From Halomonas sp. BDJS001 (GTDB lineage: Bacteria > Pseudomonadota > Gammaproteobacteria > Pseudomonadales > Halomonadaceae): a stretch of 64,000 bases of DNA. The stretch lies in the NCBI RefSeq assembly GCF_026104355.1, contig NZ_CP110535.1, positions 1,426,001 to 1,490,000 on the forward strand, given 5' to 3'. Below, in pieces: positions 28,201-37,946 of this stretch. Numbering within the stretch: position 1 is the first letter of the stretch; every line of letters starts with the position of its first letter. Under the pieces are notes generated by a model. The model was not told where the DNA came from. It saw nothing but the letters and a program-made list of their open reading frames with translations, and did no database searches. A program made the translations under genes and the position numbers.

Positions 28201-28746
28201 GCTCTGCGTAAGCAGCAGGCGGTGCCGGTAGGTGCCACCTTGCGTTTGGTAACCTCAGTGCGTGATGAGCCCAGCTCACAAGAGGAGCTAGCTCGCTGTC
28301 AGCGTACTGCCCAGCGCTTGGGGATAGAAAATCATATTGAGTGGGTCACCGACTTCCTACCGTTGGAAGAGGCTCAGCGCTACCTGGCAGAGTGCAGCGC
28401 AGTGGTACTGCCGTACCAGTACACACAGGAGTCCAGCAGTGCGGCTGTACGTACAGCGGTGGCGGCGTGCCCGAACATTCTGACCACGCCGGCTCCCATC
28501 TTTGACGAAGTAAAAGACATCGTATGGCAAACCAGAGGCTTCGATAGTCATGATATTGCCGAAGGGATTATCCGTGTGCTGAATGCACCAGAGTCCAAAA
28601 GGGATGAATACCACAAAGCCCGTGGACAATGGCTAACCCAGCGTGATTGGTTAACGCTTGCAAATCGCTACCATGGTTTGCTCAGCGCGGCGCTAGTGGA
28701 TAACTTGCTGCTTCAAACGACTGAGTTAAATCAGGTTGACACCTAA
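25264..28746 (+). CDS. Methyltransferase, coiled coil and two GT4 glycosyltransferase domains in one protein
   Basis: 1,160 residues. Class I SAM methyltransferase at about 20-215 (motif I VVDLGSGRGEW, then GIDTNESM; ETPNPENL later). Coiled coil at about 230-285, then a basic stretch. First GT-B glycosyltransferase at about 400-740 (HVSSAFPRKGVD; EX7E in GEGLNMPAIEA). Second at about 780-1145 (GSFGFLLPHKGVNTLIEAF; PYQYTQESSSAAV). It probably extends the glycan, possibly with rhamnose or mannose, and may methylate its end. The start overlaps the wzt stop. By analogy with WbdD, the coiled coil could set chain length, but the sequence is not clearly WbdD-like and lacks its kinase domain. Confidence 0.82.
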   Translation: MDFYTRFTNHFRGEKDAIKDRLKVYIPLLAPIMARYPDAQVVDLGSGRGEWLELMQENGWPAKGIDTNESMAKACNESGLHVEVNDALTALEQTPTNTLAAVTGFHIAEHIPFDSLVTLIQEVHRALVPGGVLILETPNPENLTVGLWSFYLDPTHLHPLPPPLLHFVATDTGYAKANILRLNGPKPPEESAPLRDYLDWVVSAYPDYALIAHKQADEASAPWFDYLDKLTEAQQGTLETLAAKMEEQTEQLARCQQQLVKYDQEKQLLEQHNAHLEHHLNSVLQSRSWRITLPLRQVMGWKRGSAQALGKLLRRLAQIPWLKRLALKVLNRFPALKVRVLKRMAASEGLFSRAGQLREEDFKNLDADVTAAVRQEALTLRDATLADQALFPKGIRLEGHINGSYSLAAVNRHLLNRLHASEHSPVLWLVPHEASLESQVRGTPGGEEETTQLNTLTDPSAWQILAPEQRVALYHHYPLIKPDPRFGLSVALFFWEESWVPSDMVDTLNQHYAGVIVTAWFVKKVLMDSGCKLPVHVVALPLMANPHAIKSSANDLARVAQQQTVNLLHVSSAFPRKGVDVLLQAFEQLAAQDSQLTLTLKTFPNPHNQVDIWVEQYVSEQHRDRLHIIMEDFDAAQMAALYQTADIVVLPTRGEGLNMPAIEAGEFSRMLVVTGYGAHTDFAPAQYAGWINYCFDHAQSHFSAGQAVWAEPSVASVVEQVQQHVQALRHGGERASGHASELHNAMQARFFSPFAVNSVLGALGRLQAVARQPLPPLSISLYSSWDEPCGIAQYSAHLVSALGEVDPAFTCDISAPRFSKGQQPKPNEQEKQLHVSRNWQRGQSPTLTGAVGSVIWLQHHFAFYELDSELQKQVQQCRRQGQRVYITLHTTRPVIDFDSARRRTVAATLATFDRVFVHTIDDLNYLKRIGLTDNVTQLPQGVDTCQYAPASAGSQAPIIGSFGFLLPHKGVNTLIEAFAALRKQQAVPVGATLRLVTSVRDEPSSQEELARCQRTAQRLGIENHIEWVTDFLPLEEAQRYLAECSAVVLPYQYTQESSSAAVRTAVAACPNILTTPAPIFDEVKDIVWQTRGFDSHDIAEGIIRVLNAPESKRDEYHKARGQWLTQRDWLTLANRYHGLLSAALVDNLLLQTTELNQVDT

Positions 28747-28844
28747 AGTTAGCCCGCCACAATACTTAACGCACTTGACTGCCGCAGAGACTGCCAATAT
28801 CCAATTGTGTTGGCCGTGAGCTGACAATGAAAAACCAATTGTGA

Positions 28845-29906
<1,062 letters not shown>

Positions 29907-29985
29907 TTCGTCTAAAAACAACTCAGCGCGAGTTGCTGCTTCGGTTTAGCGCGCATGCCGAAGATAACACTGCCAAGGAGCCACC

Positions 29986-30903
29986 ATGTCTACCTGCCTG
30001 GTAACCGGCGGTAGCGGCTTTACCGGCCGCCACCTTATTGCTCACTTAAAACATCAGGGCCACCGTGTGGTGGCTCTGGCAAGCCAGCCTTGCGGGGCAG
30101 ATGAAACCCACCGCATCGATATAAACGACCAGGTGGCGTTAAGCGCGCTGGTAAGCAGCATAGCTCCGCAGCAGGTTTACCACTTGGCGGCGCTTTCGTT
30201 TGTGGGCCATCCTACACCGCTGGATTTTTACCGTGTGAATGTTCTGGGTACTGAAGCCCTGCTTCAAGCCCTTGGCAAGCTGCCAGAGCCGCCTCAAATT
30301 TTACTGGCCAGTAGCGCCAACGTTTATGGAGCGAACGGCCAAGCTGTCATTGATGAAAACGTCCCCCCCGCGCCAGTTAACCACTACGCCAACTCCAAGA
30401 TGGCAATGGAGTGCATCGCCCGCACTTACGCCGAGCGGCTGCCAATTATTATTGCCAGGCCGTTTAATTATACTGGTCCAGGGCAGGCTGAACATTTTCT
30501 AGTGCCAAAGATTGTTCAGCATATTAAGCAGCGGGCAAACGTGATTGAGCTTGGCAATATCCATGTAAGCCGCGACTTTAGCGATGTGCGGGACATCGTG
30601 GCTGTTTACCATCGGTTGTTAAAGCAGTGGCCAGCTCAGGCGATCAGCGGCAGCATCATTAATGTGGGTAGCGGAGAAGCCGTATCGCTGAAAATGCTGA
30701 TCCATAAACTGCAAATTCTGGGCAAGCATACGTTGGAAGTGAGGGTAAACCCTGCCTTTGTCCGAAGCAGTGAGATACCCGAGTTAAAGGCCTCTACGCA
30801 GCGTTTAAATGCATGGGTGCCTGACTTGAAGCGCTTCTCTCTGGATGACACGCTTGCTGCAATGTTAGAAGCAGCACCTACCGAAGGAGATAGAAACGGA
30901 TAG
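29986..30903 (+). CDS. rmd: GDP-6-deoxy-D-lyxo-4-hexulose reductase (Rmd-like)
   Basis: 305 residues, extended short-chain dehydrogenase. Cofactor motif VTGGSGFTGRHL, catalytic YANSK, then IARPFNYTGPGQ. Located 79 bases after gmd with AAGGAG before the ATG. The Gmd-Rmd pair gives GDP-D-rhamnose, the precursor of A-band D-rhamnan in Pseudomonas aeruginosa. A GDP-talose-forming or other reductase of this family cannot be excluded by eye. Confidence 0.85.
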   Translation: MSTCLVTGGSGFTGRHLIAHLKHQGHRVVALASQPCGADETHRIDINDQVALSALVSSIAPQQVYHLAALSFVGHPTPLDFYRVNVLGTEALLQALGKLPEPPQILLASSANVYGANGQAVIDENVPPAPVNHYANSKMAMECIARTYAERLPIIIARPFNYTGPGQAEHFLVPKIVQHIKQRANVIELGNIHVSRDFSDVRDIVAVYHRLLKQWPAQAISGSIINVGSGEAVSLKMLIHKLQILGKHTLEVRVNPAFVRSSEIPELKASTQRLNAWVPDLKRFSLDDTLAAMLEAAPTEGDRNG

Positions 30904-31349
30904 CATTATAAAGGAAACGCTGTTTTTTATTGGCAATAGCCATGAACTATGGCAAGCTTGGGCAATGCTAAGTTAATAGAATAGGGTGAGCGAGGGATAA
31001 CGAAAACATTGTTAGGGTTCGCCTAAAAGCAAATTGGCAGGTGCGGGCTAATATGGCTACAAGCCCCGCCAAATCCTACGTTGCGCCTGACGGTGTTTTT
31101 TTACTAAGCTCATGCTATTGACTTACCTTAGGGGCTACGGGTACAACGTAGCAGCTAAATATTTGTAACGGTGTTGGGTATTCACCAAAAAAAGGCGGAA
31201 CCTAAACCGGAACGCAAGGGATGAGTATTAGTGTTGGTGGTTACCATCAATCCTGATCTCTGGAGCGAGGCCTCGCTCACGGTCGCGCTAACCATACAGG
31301 TTCGTTCGCGGCTAATGTCGATTCGACACTTAAATAAGGAGTTACATCA
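30904..31349. promoter_or_regulatory. Long leader and promoter region of the S-layer-like gene
   Basis: 446 bases without a gene. A plausible sigma-70 promoter is TTGACT (31118-31123), 18-base spacer, TACAAC (31142-31147), which would give a leader of about 195 bases. The leader holds a 16-bp perfect palindrome (31263-31278, GAGCGAGG/CCTCGCTC) and a second inverted repeat TGTCGA/TCGACA (31316-31328) just before the strong ribosome-binding site AAGGAG (31336-31341). A stable structured leader is common for highly expressed surface-layer genes; that role is inferred. Confidence 0.5.
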
Positions 31350-34268
31350 ATGGCTTTAACAGTCACTGAAATTCAGCAGCTTTATACGGCCTACCTGGGT
31401 CGTCCAGTTGATCGTGAAGGTCTTGAGTACTGGCAGGAACAGGACGTTAGCGAATCTGAACTGCGTGCTAATCTAGCCAACGACAACCAGCCTGAATACG
31501 TTGAGCTATACGGCGATCGTACTCGTGAAGAGCTGGTAACTGCTGTTTACGAGAACATGTTTGGTCGTGAGCCTGAAGAAGCTGGCTTAGAGTACTGGGT
31601 AAATGGCGACGGCGCTTCCGTACCTGCGAGCGAACTGCAGCAGCTGTTCATCAATGCCGCTTCAGCAGAAGACCGTGAAGCGTTTGATGCTCAAGTTGGT
31701 GAAGATATCTCGAACATTCCTAGCCCAGGCGAGCCAGAAGTACCTTCTGACACTATCGATATTACCTTCAATACCAGCACCGTAGGTGATTCTGAAGATA
31801 TCTTCGGTACTTTCGAGGCAACGGCGGATGGTGAACTGAACCAGATCGCTCTTCCTGAAGGTGCTATTCGCAACAGCCAGCAAACCGTGACCTCTATCGG
31901 TAAAGCTGAGTGGGATGCTGCTGGTCGTCCGGTAACCACTTCTGCTGACTACACTTTCAATATGTCCAACCAGTTGGGCGCTGAGAAAGAGTATTCCGGT
32001 CTATTCCTGAGCCCGCTGCTGACCTCTGAGTCGCGCAGCACCAACTCTCAGCTGTTTATCGAGCTGTTGGATATCCGCGCTGCAGGTACTGAAGAGCCGC
32101 TAGGCAACTTGCCTATCGATGGTATTCGTTTCGAAGTTGACGGCGAAGCCACCGTACTGCGTTCTGACGCTATCTTTGAAGCCAAAACCTATCCGGAACT
32201 GCTGTCTGCTATTCGTGAAGCCATTGCTAACGATAGCGATCTAGCTGGTTTCACTGCACAGATTGGTTCTAGCTTCACTGCTACCGACGGCGGCCAGCCA
32301 ATTCCAGGTGCAGTGGGTAGCACGATTATCCTGACCGATGCACAAGGCCGCGAAATTTCCGGTGGTTCTTTCACATATAGCGACCAGGAAACTGGCGGCT
32401 TCACCCTTTACGGTGATCTGTCCACTGAAGCGCCTGAATCCGTACGTGAATTGATCTCTACTAACCTGGAACTCGATAACGTTGGTTACGGTTCTCAGGG
32501 TGGTTCTATCAACCTGGCCGGTGAGTCTAACACCGATAAAGGTGTTGAAGAGTTCAACGTCAACGCTGAGAACGGTGTGTGGTTGTCTCGTCTTGAGTCT
32601 GAATCGCCTTCTGGCAAGCAGGCGCTGAAAGAGATTAATCTGACGGGTAGCGGCTACTTCCGCGTTGGCCAGCAAGCTGACCAGAACGTTCTGGGTGTGG
32701 CTGAGCTGCTTGATACTTGGGAAGTTGGTACTGAGAATACGCCTGAGTCCATCACTGGCCTGGTTGACGTTGAGAAGTTTAATGGTCAAGACTTTGACGG
32801 TGAAATCAAGCTAAACGCTTATATCACTGAAGACGTTATTGAGCGTGACCTGAATGCTCAAGACGATCAAGATGTTCCTGCAGATGATAACGTCAACTAC
32901 ACTTACCAGACTGCTGATGGTGATGACCAGATCTCTCTGGCTATCCAGGAAACAGTTTTGCAGCGTGAAGACGCTCTGCTGAACATCAACGCCGGTAACG
33001 GTGACAACGTTGTTGAAACTGTAATCGTTGATGCAAACGGTTTGCCGACGTCTGTTGTCAACCAGCAGCTCAATCAGGATTTCGGTGCTGAGCAAGTAAC
33101 TATCGTTACTGGCAATGGCGATGACGTTGTGCGCACCTGGGGTGCTGGCGATGCTACCATCAGTACTGGCGCTGGCAACGATGCTATCTATGCAGATAAC
33201 TCTGGCCTTGTTGATCTGGCTACTGGCGACTCTATCGATGCCACTCGCTGGGAGTTCAACTCCACAGCAGCTGGCGGTGCGCCGACTGAAGAATCCAACA
33301 GCAACGCTGGTCTGTCTAATGGCGCTAACGGCGTAGCTCAAACGTTCAATGCTTTCAAGCTTCAGGTTCAAGTAAGCTTTAAAGGCTTTGAGTCAGTATG
33401 GGTTAATGTTCCTCACTCTGCTACCCAGACTACTTCGCTGCAAATCAATCAAGCTATCAAGGACGCGGTTAACAACGACGCGGTTCTGCAGCACCTGATT
33501 GAAGCCAACGATGGCAACGGCAACATTCTGGACATCGTTTCCCTGATCGACGAAAGCCAAGATCTGGGTAACCTGGAAGACTTAAGCATTGACTTCCGCG
33601 GTCCTCTGGCAGCGGGTGCAGCGAACCCGACTGGCCGTCCGCAGTTGACTGCTGATGAAACCAATGCTACAGCTCAGCTGGGTGCCATTGAAGAAATTTA
33701 CACCACTGATGGTGTAGGCACTGCTGATAGCGTGGTTGGCGAAGTTGTTGGCGAGGCAAGCCAAGTTGAGAGCGACAACGTTATCAACGCTGGTACTGGT
33801 AACGATGTGATCGTTCTGGGTACAGGCGCAGAGAGCAACGATACTGTTAAGATCGACGGTGTATTTGATCGCAACAGCATTGTCAACTTTGAGTCTGACA
33901 GCGCAGATGCCGGTTTTGACATCCTTGACTTCACCAGCATCCTTGGCGGTGCAGCTGACTTCGATGGCAGCATCGCAGCTGACGATCAGGCCGTTGATGT
34001 CATCACCTACGCTGCTGGTGACTATGCGCGTGATGGTGTTACTTGGGCCAACCTGAGTGCGGCTGACATTGCTGCAAGCTTTGAAGGCCTGTCTAGCGCT
34101 GCTGAAGATACCAACGGCGTTTTGTTGGTACAAGATGGCGCCGAAACTGGTCAGTACAAGGCGTTCTCCCTGGCCTCGACTGCCGATAGTGATGACTTCA
34201 GTGTTCAACTGTTGGGCATTCTGGACTTCGGTGAAACTCAGACCTTCGACGCTGCCAACTTTGCTTAA
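31350..34268 (+). CDS. S-layer-like secreted protein with N-terminal DUF4214
   Basis: 972 residues, strongly acidic, no cysteine seen, no Sec signal peptide. Two DUF4214 units at about 8-105 ([36 protein letters not shown]). The centre is beta-rich, with Thr/Ser/Gly/Ala-rich stretches, and RTX-like GNGDDV and GAGNDAIY repeats near 590-625 and NAGTGNDVIVLG near 810. The C-terminus, ending FDAANFA, is probably the type I secretion signal. AAGGAG lies 8 bases before the ATG and a strong terminator follows, as expected for an abundant single-gene transcript. SapC is encoded next. The layout recalls Caulobacter RsaA beside its exporter and O-antigen genes; surface-layer function is inferred. Confidence 0.7.
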   Translation: MALTVTEIQQLYTAYLGRPVDREGLEYWQEQDVSESELRANLANDNQPEYVELYGDRTREELVTAVYENMFGREPEEAGLEYWVNGDGASVPASELQQLFINAASAEDREAFDAQVGEDISNIPSPGEPEVPSDTIDITFNTSTVGDSEDIFGTFEATADGELNQIALPEGAIRNSQQTVTSIGKAEWDAAGRPVTTSADYTFNMSNQLGAEKEYSGLFLSPLLTSESRSTNSQLFIELLDIRAAGTEEPLGNLPIDGIRFEVDGEATVLRSDAIFEAKTYPELLSAIREAIANDSDLAGFTAQIGSSFTATDGGQPIPGAVGSTIILTDAQGREISGGSFTYSDQETGGFTLYGDLSTEAPESVRELISTNLELDNVGYGSQGGSINLAGESNTDKGVEEFNVNAENGVWLSRLESESPSGKQALKEINLTGSGYFRVGQQADQNVLGVAELLDTWEVGTENTPESITGLVDVEKFNGQDFDGEIKLNAYITEDVIERDLNAQDDQDVPADDNVNYTYQTADGDDQISLAIQETVLQREDALLNINAGNGDNVVETVIVDANGLPTSVVNQQLNQDFGAEQVTIVTGNGDDVVRTWGAGDATISTGAGNDAIYADNSGLVDLATGDSIDATRWEFNSTAAGGAPTEESNSNAGLSNGANGVAQTFNAFKLQVQVSFKGFESVWVNVPHSATQTTSLQINQAIKDAVNNDAVLQHLIEANDGNGNILDIVSLIDESQDLGNLEDLSIDFRGPLAAGAANPTGRPQLTADETNATAQLGAIEEIYTTDGVGTADSVVGEVVGEASQVESDNVINAGTGNDVIVLGTGAESNDTVKIDGVFDRNSIVNFESDSADAGFDILDFTSILGGAADFDGSIAADDQAVDVITYAAGDYARDGVTWANLSAADIAASFEGLSSAAEDTNGVLLVQDGAETGQYKAFSLASTADSDDFSVQLLGILDFGETQTFDAANFA

Positions 34269-34293
34269 TGCATAGCTGATAGCTACTCGAATG

Positions 34294-34325
34294 AACCCCC
34301 GGCTTCGGCTGGGGGTTTTTTATTT
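34294..34325 (+). terminator. Strong terminator after the S-layer-like gene
   Basis: GC-rich hairpin (AACCCCC/GGGGGTT arms, inner GGC/GCT, TTCG tetraloop) followed by six T, 27 bases past the stop codon. Confidence 0.92.
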
Positions 34326-34450
34326 TAAATCCGCTATCAAAGAACTCATGTGTAGTTAGGCATGTCTATAATGATGTCGGTTTTTTTGATAGTTGATTTG
34401 AACCGAATGCCACATACGGCACTTTGTTACTGTTTTTCAAAAGGGTATTT

Positions 34451-35254
34451 ATGTCTCGCTTTACACCGCTATCGCCAAGTACTCATCAAACCAAGGGGTG
34501 GCTTAAAACTGCTGATTACCTGTTTATGGCTGACCAAGCTGCGATTGCACTTGTGGCGGAAGAGCTCCCTCATGCACTAGTTACTATGCCAGTTGGTTTT
34601 CGTCAGCGACAGGATGGTAATTTTGAACTAATTGCCATCTGCTCACTTGGGGATGAGAAGAACCTTTTTGTCCATCCTGATGGACGCTGGATGGCAAGCT
34701 ATAAACCGGCGCTAGTGCGTTCTTATCCATTTTTGTTGCGCCATGATTTAACAAAAAAGCAGTATGTGCTTTGCGTAGATGAAAGCAGTGGCCTGATCGT
34801 AGACCATCACGATGGCCAAGGTGAACCTTTTTTTAATGAGTCGGGTGAACCCGCAGAGCTATTAAGTCAGATAATAGAGTTCCTTACTAAATGGGAGCGG
34901 CAGCGCTTTGTAACGCAGAAGGCAGTCGATATGATGGCTAGCCTGAAGCTACTAACCCCTTGGAATATTAATATGCAAACTGAGGAGGGTGTAACGACGC
35001 GAACAGTAACGGGTTTTTACCGTATTGATGAAAAAGCGCTTAACGCCTTGCCGGTAAGCGAGCTAAACGCGTTACGTCAGGTTAATGCACTGCCAATTGT
35101 TTATGCCCAGCTTTTTGCACAGCACCGTCTGGATGTTTTAGTCCGTCTCTACGGATTGCACAATCAATGGGCATCCAAAGGGGCCGAGAATGTTGACTTG
35201 GAATCGCTGTTTGATAGTGGTGACGATAGCATAAGCTTTGATTTCGATAGCTGA
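34451..35254 (+). CDS. SapC-family protein
   Basis: 267 residues, matching the SapC family first named in Campylobacter S-layer (sap) loci. Typical features: start MSRFTPLSPSTHQTKGW, then LPHALVTMPVGFR, the central LRHDLTKKQYVLCVDESS, and NPQT-like ligand region LLTPWNINMQ. No signal peptide or membrane helix, so probably cytoplasmic. I chose ATG 34451 (AAAAGGG upstream) over a TTG 27 bases earlier. SapC genes commonly neighbour type I secreted surface proteins; biochemical role unknown. It supports reading the previous gene as an S-layer protein. Confidence 0.85.
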   Translation: MSRFTPLSPSTHQTKGWLKTADYLFMADQAAIALVAEELPHALVTMPVGFRQRQDGNFELIAICSLGDEKNLFVHPDGRWMASYKPALVRSYPFLLRHDLTKKQYVLCVDESSGLIVDHHDGQGEPFFNESGEPAELLSQIIEFLTKWERQRFVTQKAVDMMASLKLLTPWNINMQTEEGVTTRTVTGFYRIDEKALNALPVSELNALRQVNALPIVYAQLFAQHRLDVLVRLYGLHNQWASKGAENVDLESLFDSGDDSISFDFDS

Positions 35255-35461
35255 TGTAAAACGGATTTTATATATTTAAGGTACTGTGAAAAAGAGCTTT
35301 ATACCCTCTTTCGAGCGTTGATTTTGCTTTTTTAGCAATGCAGTCAGTAACCTTGTGCCACGTTATCTAAATGGGAATAAGGTGTGTAAACGCTAATAAT
35401 TCATAGAAAAATATTGCTTTTATAACATTAGCTATTTACTGACTCATTAGAGAGGTACTCC

Positions 35462-35902
35462 ATGACCCGTTTCGTTGGCGCTAATAGCAGCACCTTTCCT
35501 TATTCAGCTTTGGCTTATATTGAAGCAACTTTTATTGATGGCAGTCGTATTTCTGGCTCGGGTACGCTAGTTGGCCGAAACGATGTGCTGACAGCTGCCC
35601 ATGTGCTTTATGACCCAGTATTAGGTGCTGCTACCAATGTTCGGGTCGAGTTTGGCCGAGATGGTAGAACACGACCTATTGACACTTATGATGCAACGGA
35701 GCTTAGTTATTACAAGCTGGAGACTGAAGAACCGGGGCTGTTGTCCCAGTCAGAAAGTGAATACGACTTTGCTTTAGTGTCATTAAGTGATGCTGTTGGA
35801 GATGATATTGGCTGGTTTGCATTGGGTGATTATGCTCCTGGGAAGGAGTACCGTGTTACAGGTTATCCTGGGATATATCGTGATGCTAGTGGCCCTAGAT
35901 GA
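35462..35902 (+). CDS. Trypsin-like serine protease, N-terminal part of frameshifted gene
   Basis: Chymotrypsin-fold protease half: GSGTLVGRNDVLTAAHV holds the catalytic histidine (about residue 46), and YDFALVSL holds the aspartate (about 102). The frame stops at 35902 after GYPGIYRDASGPR. The catalytic serine lies in the following, differently framed ORF, which overlaps by ATGA at 35899. One added base at about 35897-35900 would join the two into one protein of about 562 residues. GAGAGG precedes the start and there is no signal peptide. As written, neither half can form the triad unless the two halves associate or frameshifting occurs. Confidence 0.8.
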   Translation: MTRFVGANSSTFPYSALAYIEATFIDGSRISGSGTLVGRNDVLTAAHVLYDPVLGAATNVRVEFGRDGRTRPIDTYDATELSYYKLETEEPGLLSQSESEYDFALVSLSDAVGDDIGWFALGDYAPGKEYRVTGYPGIYRDASGPR

Positions 35903-37149
35903 TAGAAGATATCGGCACTTCTATGCCTATGCCAAATTATGATTTAATTGACCTTAGTGATTTTGAAATCAACCCAGGTAATAGTGGTGGCCCTGTCTGG
36001 TACAGCTCAATCGAAGGCCCTGTTGTAATAGGCGCCGTTTCAACTAGCTTGTGGGCCGCCGAGGTTAGCGCTCATTATGAAACGCTCGCTAGTTGGATAG
36101 TAGGTAATGACTATCTTATTCCCTCTTTACAGAACGGACAAATAGAAACACGTTTTGGCATTGCGAATAGCGCTACTCCTGTTGATGAGTTTTCCAACGC
36201 GTTAGCTGCGGCTGGCTGGGAATTACCTGGGAGCTTGTATGACGAGCTAAAAAACCAAGTAGAGCTAATGCGTTACCCAGCTGTGGAAAATACCATCGAT
36301 CCTGTTATCCGTTTATATACGGGCTTGTTAGATCGCAAGCCAGATAAGGCAGGCGTTGAGTACTGGGTATCGCAGTTGAACGCTGATAAAGATCTTCGTG
36401 ATTTAGCGCTGGGGTTTACCGCCTCGAATGAGTTTATGCAGCTAACCAACCAATTAGGTGGGGGAGCTAAGGGCAGTGTTGAGGCGCTTTATAACAGTAT
36501 CTTTGATCGCGGCGCGGATTCAGCAGGGCGGGCATACTGGTTAGAGCAACTCGAAAGTGACCAAGTGGAGCTCGCAGATATTGCATTATCGTTTACTAAC
36601 TCGGCAGAGTACGTCGCCAGTAGCTACTCTCTAGTTCAGGGAGCGAAGCTGTTGTTGTGGGGTATTGACTTGCAGGATTTAGACATGAAGGCGCTTGGGT
36701 TTGAAGCTCGTCCGACCCTGGCAGAGGAGGAGATGGCTGCTGCTTTAGTGCGTTTATATACTGGCGTGTTGGGGAGAGAGCCTGATGATGAAGGCTTTGG
36801 CTACTGGCTCGAAACATTGGCTAGCGGCAATTCACTTACGTCTACCGCTGGGGACTTCTTTGCGAGCAGTGAGTTTTTGAATGACCAAACTGAGTGGACA
36901 TCAGTGGCATTAATTGACTCCCTTTATAATCAGGTTTTAGAGCGTGAGCCAGATGAAGAAGGCGCAGCCTACTGGCAATTACAACTTCAAAAAGAAGGAT
37001 TTGATGAGGGTGATCTGGTGTTGGCATTTACCAACTCTGATGAATACATCAAAGCAACCCAAACAAATGTTGATTTATACGTACAGCAGCATTATGAGCA
37101 GGGGCTTATTGGCGTGCCGGAAGATATCGAGACATACCTGCTAGGTTAG
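35899..37149 (+). CDS. Trypsin-like protease C-terminal part with four DUF4214 units
   Basis: Begins with the second half of the protease: NPGNSGGPVW carries the catalytic serine (about residue 29). From about 125 to 415 come four DUF4214 units (IRLYTGLLDRKPDKAGVEYW and three similar). The protein ends DIETYLLG. This block closely resembles the C-terminus of the 2,027-residue protein at 40239-46322, including the order of units and the final motif. The frame upstream is closed by stops just before ATG 35899, so the shift must lie within a few bases of it. Predicted secreted protease, perhaps processing surface proteins, if the frame is restored. Confidence 0.8.
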   Translation: MIEDIGTSMPMPNYDLIDLSDFEINPGNSGGPVWYSSIEGPVVIGAVSTSLWAAEVSAHYETLASWIVGNDYLIPSLQNGQIETRFGIANSATPVDEFSNALAAAGWELPGSLYDELKNQVELMRYPAVENTIDPVIRLYTGLLDRKPDKAGVEYWVSQLNADKDLRDLALGFTASNEFMQLTNQLGGGAKGSVEALYNSIFDRGADSAGRAYWLEQLESDQVELADIALSFTNSAEYVASSYSLVQGAKLLLWGIDLQDLDMKALGFEARPTLAEEEMAAALVRLYTGVLGREPDDEGFGYWLETLASGNSLTSTAGDFFASSEFLNDQTEWTSVALIDSLYNQVLEREPDEEGAAYWQLQLQKEGFDEGDLVLAFTNSDEYIKATQTNVDLYVQQHYEQGLIGVPEDIETYLLG

Positions 37150-37268
37150 AGAAAGCGGCTGGGTGAATTTCACTGACTGAAGCCAGAGATGTAGGATGAA
37201 TATTTTTACCATGCTGGTCGAATTGAGTACAATGCCGCGCTGGTTTTAGGCGACGAGATTGGGAAGTA

Positions 37269-37853
37269 ATGGCGAAATTACCAAGAAGTATCGTGATTGA
37301 AGGGCGTCGCTACCCCACGTGGGCATTAAGCGTGAAAGCGCGTAAACAGCTGGTAAATTTATATCATGTAGATGCACACATTGCAGAGCTGCATCAACGG
37401 CTGGCGCAACACCAGGTTGCTCGTCAACATTATCAGTTACTGTTAGCGAGCGCATTGCCAGAACCTAATCGCCAGCCTTCGGTATCCGAAAGCACCCGAT
37501 ACTTCTGGCAAAGCGTTTCAAAAGAGTGGGCGCAAAAGCATTGGCCAATGGGAACAGCTACATTGGGCTTGAGTGTTTTTGAGTCCGCTGGCCATTATCG
37601 CCAAGGCGATCAGATCCTATGCTACGTGAAAGGCCATGGGGTGGTGGGCTGTGGGGGTGTCGAAATGGATACTCACTCAACTAAAAGGCATTTGATCTGG
37701 CATGTAAGCGTACCGACGCTGGATAAAGCAATTCCTGCAAAAGTGTTGAAAGAGTTTTCGCTACGCCACCCTAGTCGTCCATCGCAGACGGTGCCGCCCA
37801 CTGCTGATATTGAAGGACTGTTGTCTGCACTTGCAGCTAAAGCGGCATCGTAG
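37269..37853 (+). CDS. DUF6447-like N-terminus fused to a PUA/EVE-like domain
   Basis: 194 residues. The first 65 (IVIEGRRYPTWALSVKARKQL then a helix) align with the 70-residue DUF6447 protein encoded 94 bases downstream, so the two are paralogous there. The second half has FWQSVSKEWAQKHWP and GDQILCYVKGHGVVGCGGVE, which resembles the beta-barrel of EVE/PUA-like domains. Soluble, no signal peptide; function unknown. DUF6447 proteins recur near type I secretion/surface-protein genes to my knowledge, so a regulatory or cytoplasmic accessory role in that system is possible. Confidence 0.6.
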   Translation: MAKLPRSIVIEGRRYPTWALSVKARKQLVNLYHVDAHIAELHQRLAQHQVARQHYQLLLASALPEPNRQPSVSESTRYFWQSVSKEWAQKHWPMGTATLGLSVFESAGHYRQGDQILCYVKGHGVVGCGGVEMDTHSTKRHLIWHVSVPTLDKAIPAKVLKEFSLRHPSRPSQTVPPTADIEGLLSALAAKAAS

Positions 37854-37946
37854 AAAGCTTTCTAGGTGTGGATCACTTTCGACATTTAGGAGCGTAACTG
37901 CAATAATTCACCGCTAATTTGATGATTACCCGTAAAGGAGTTTTAT

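Noticed and set aside
31070-31105. Terminator after rmd before the T7 run near 31095
   Set aside because: No stable stem could be drawn immediately before the T-run.
33582-34208. 208-codon minus-strand frame opposite the S-layer-like gene
   Set aside because: Open by codon bias of the Ala/Thr/Val-rich gene on the other strand; low-complexity translation.
35899-37149. Independent DUF4214 protein with its own start
   Set aside because: Its first residues are the serine half of the protease barrel, so it is the continuation of the upstream frame, not a separate gene.
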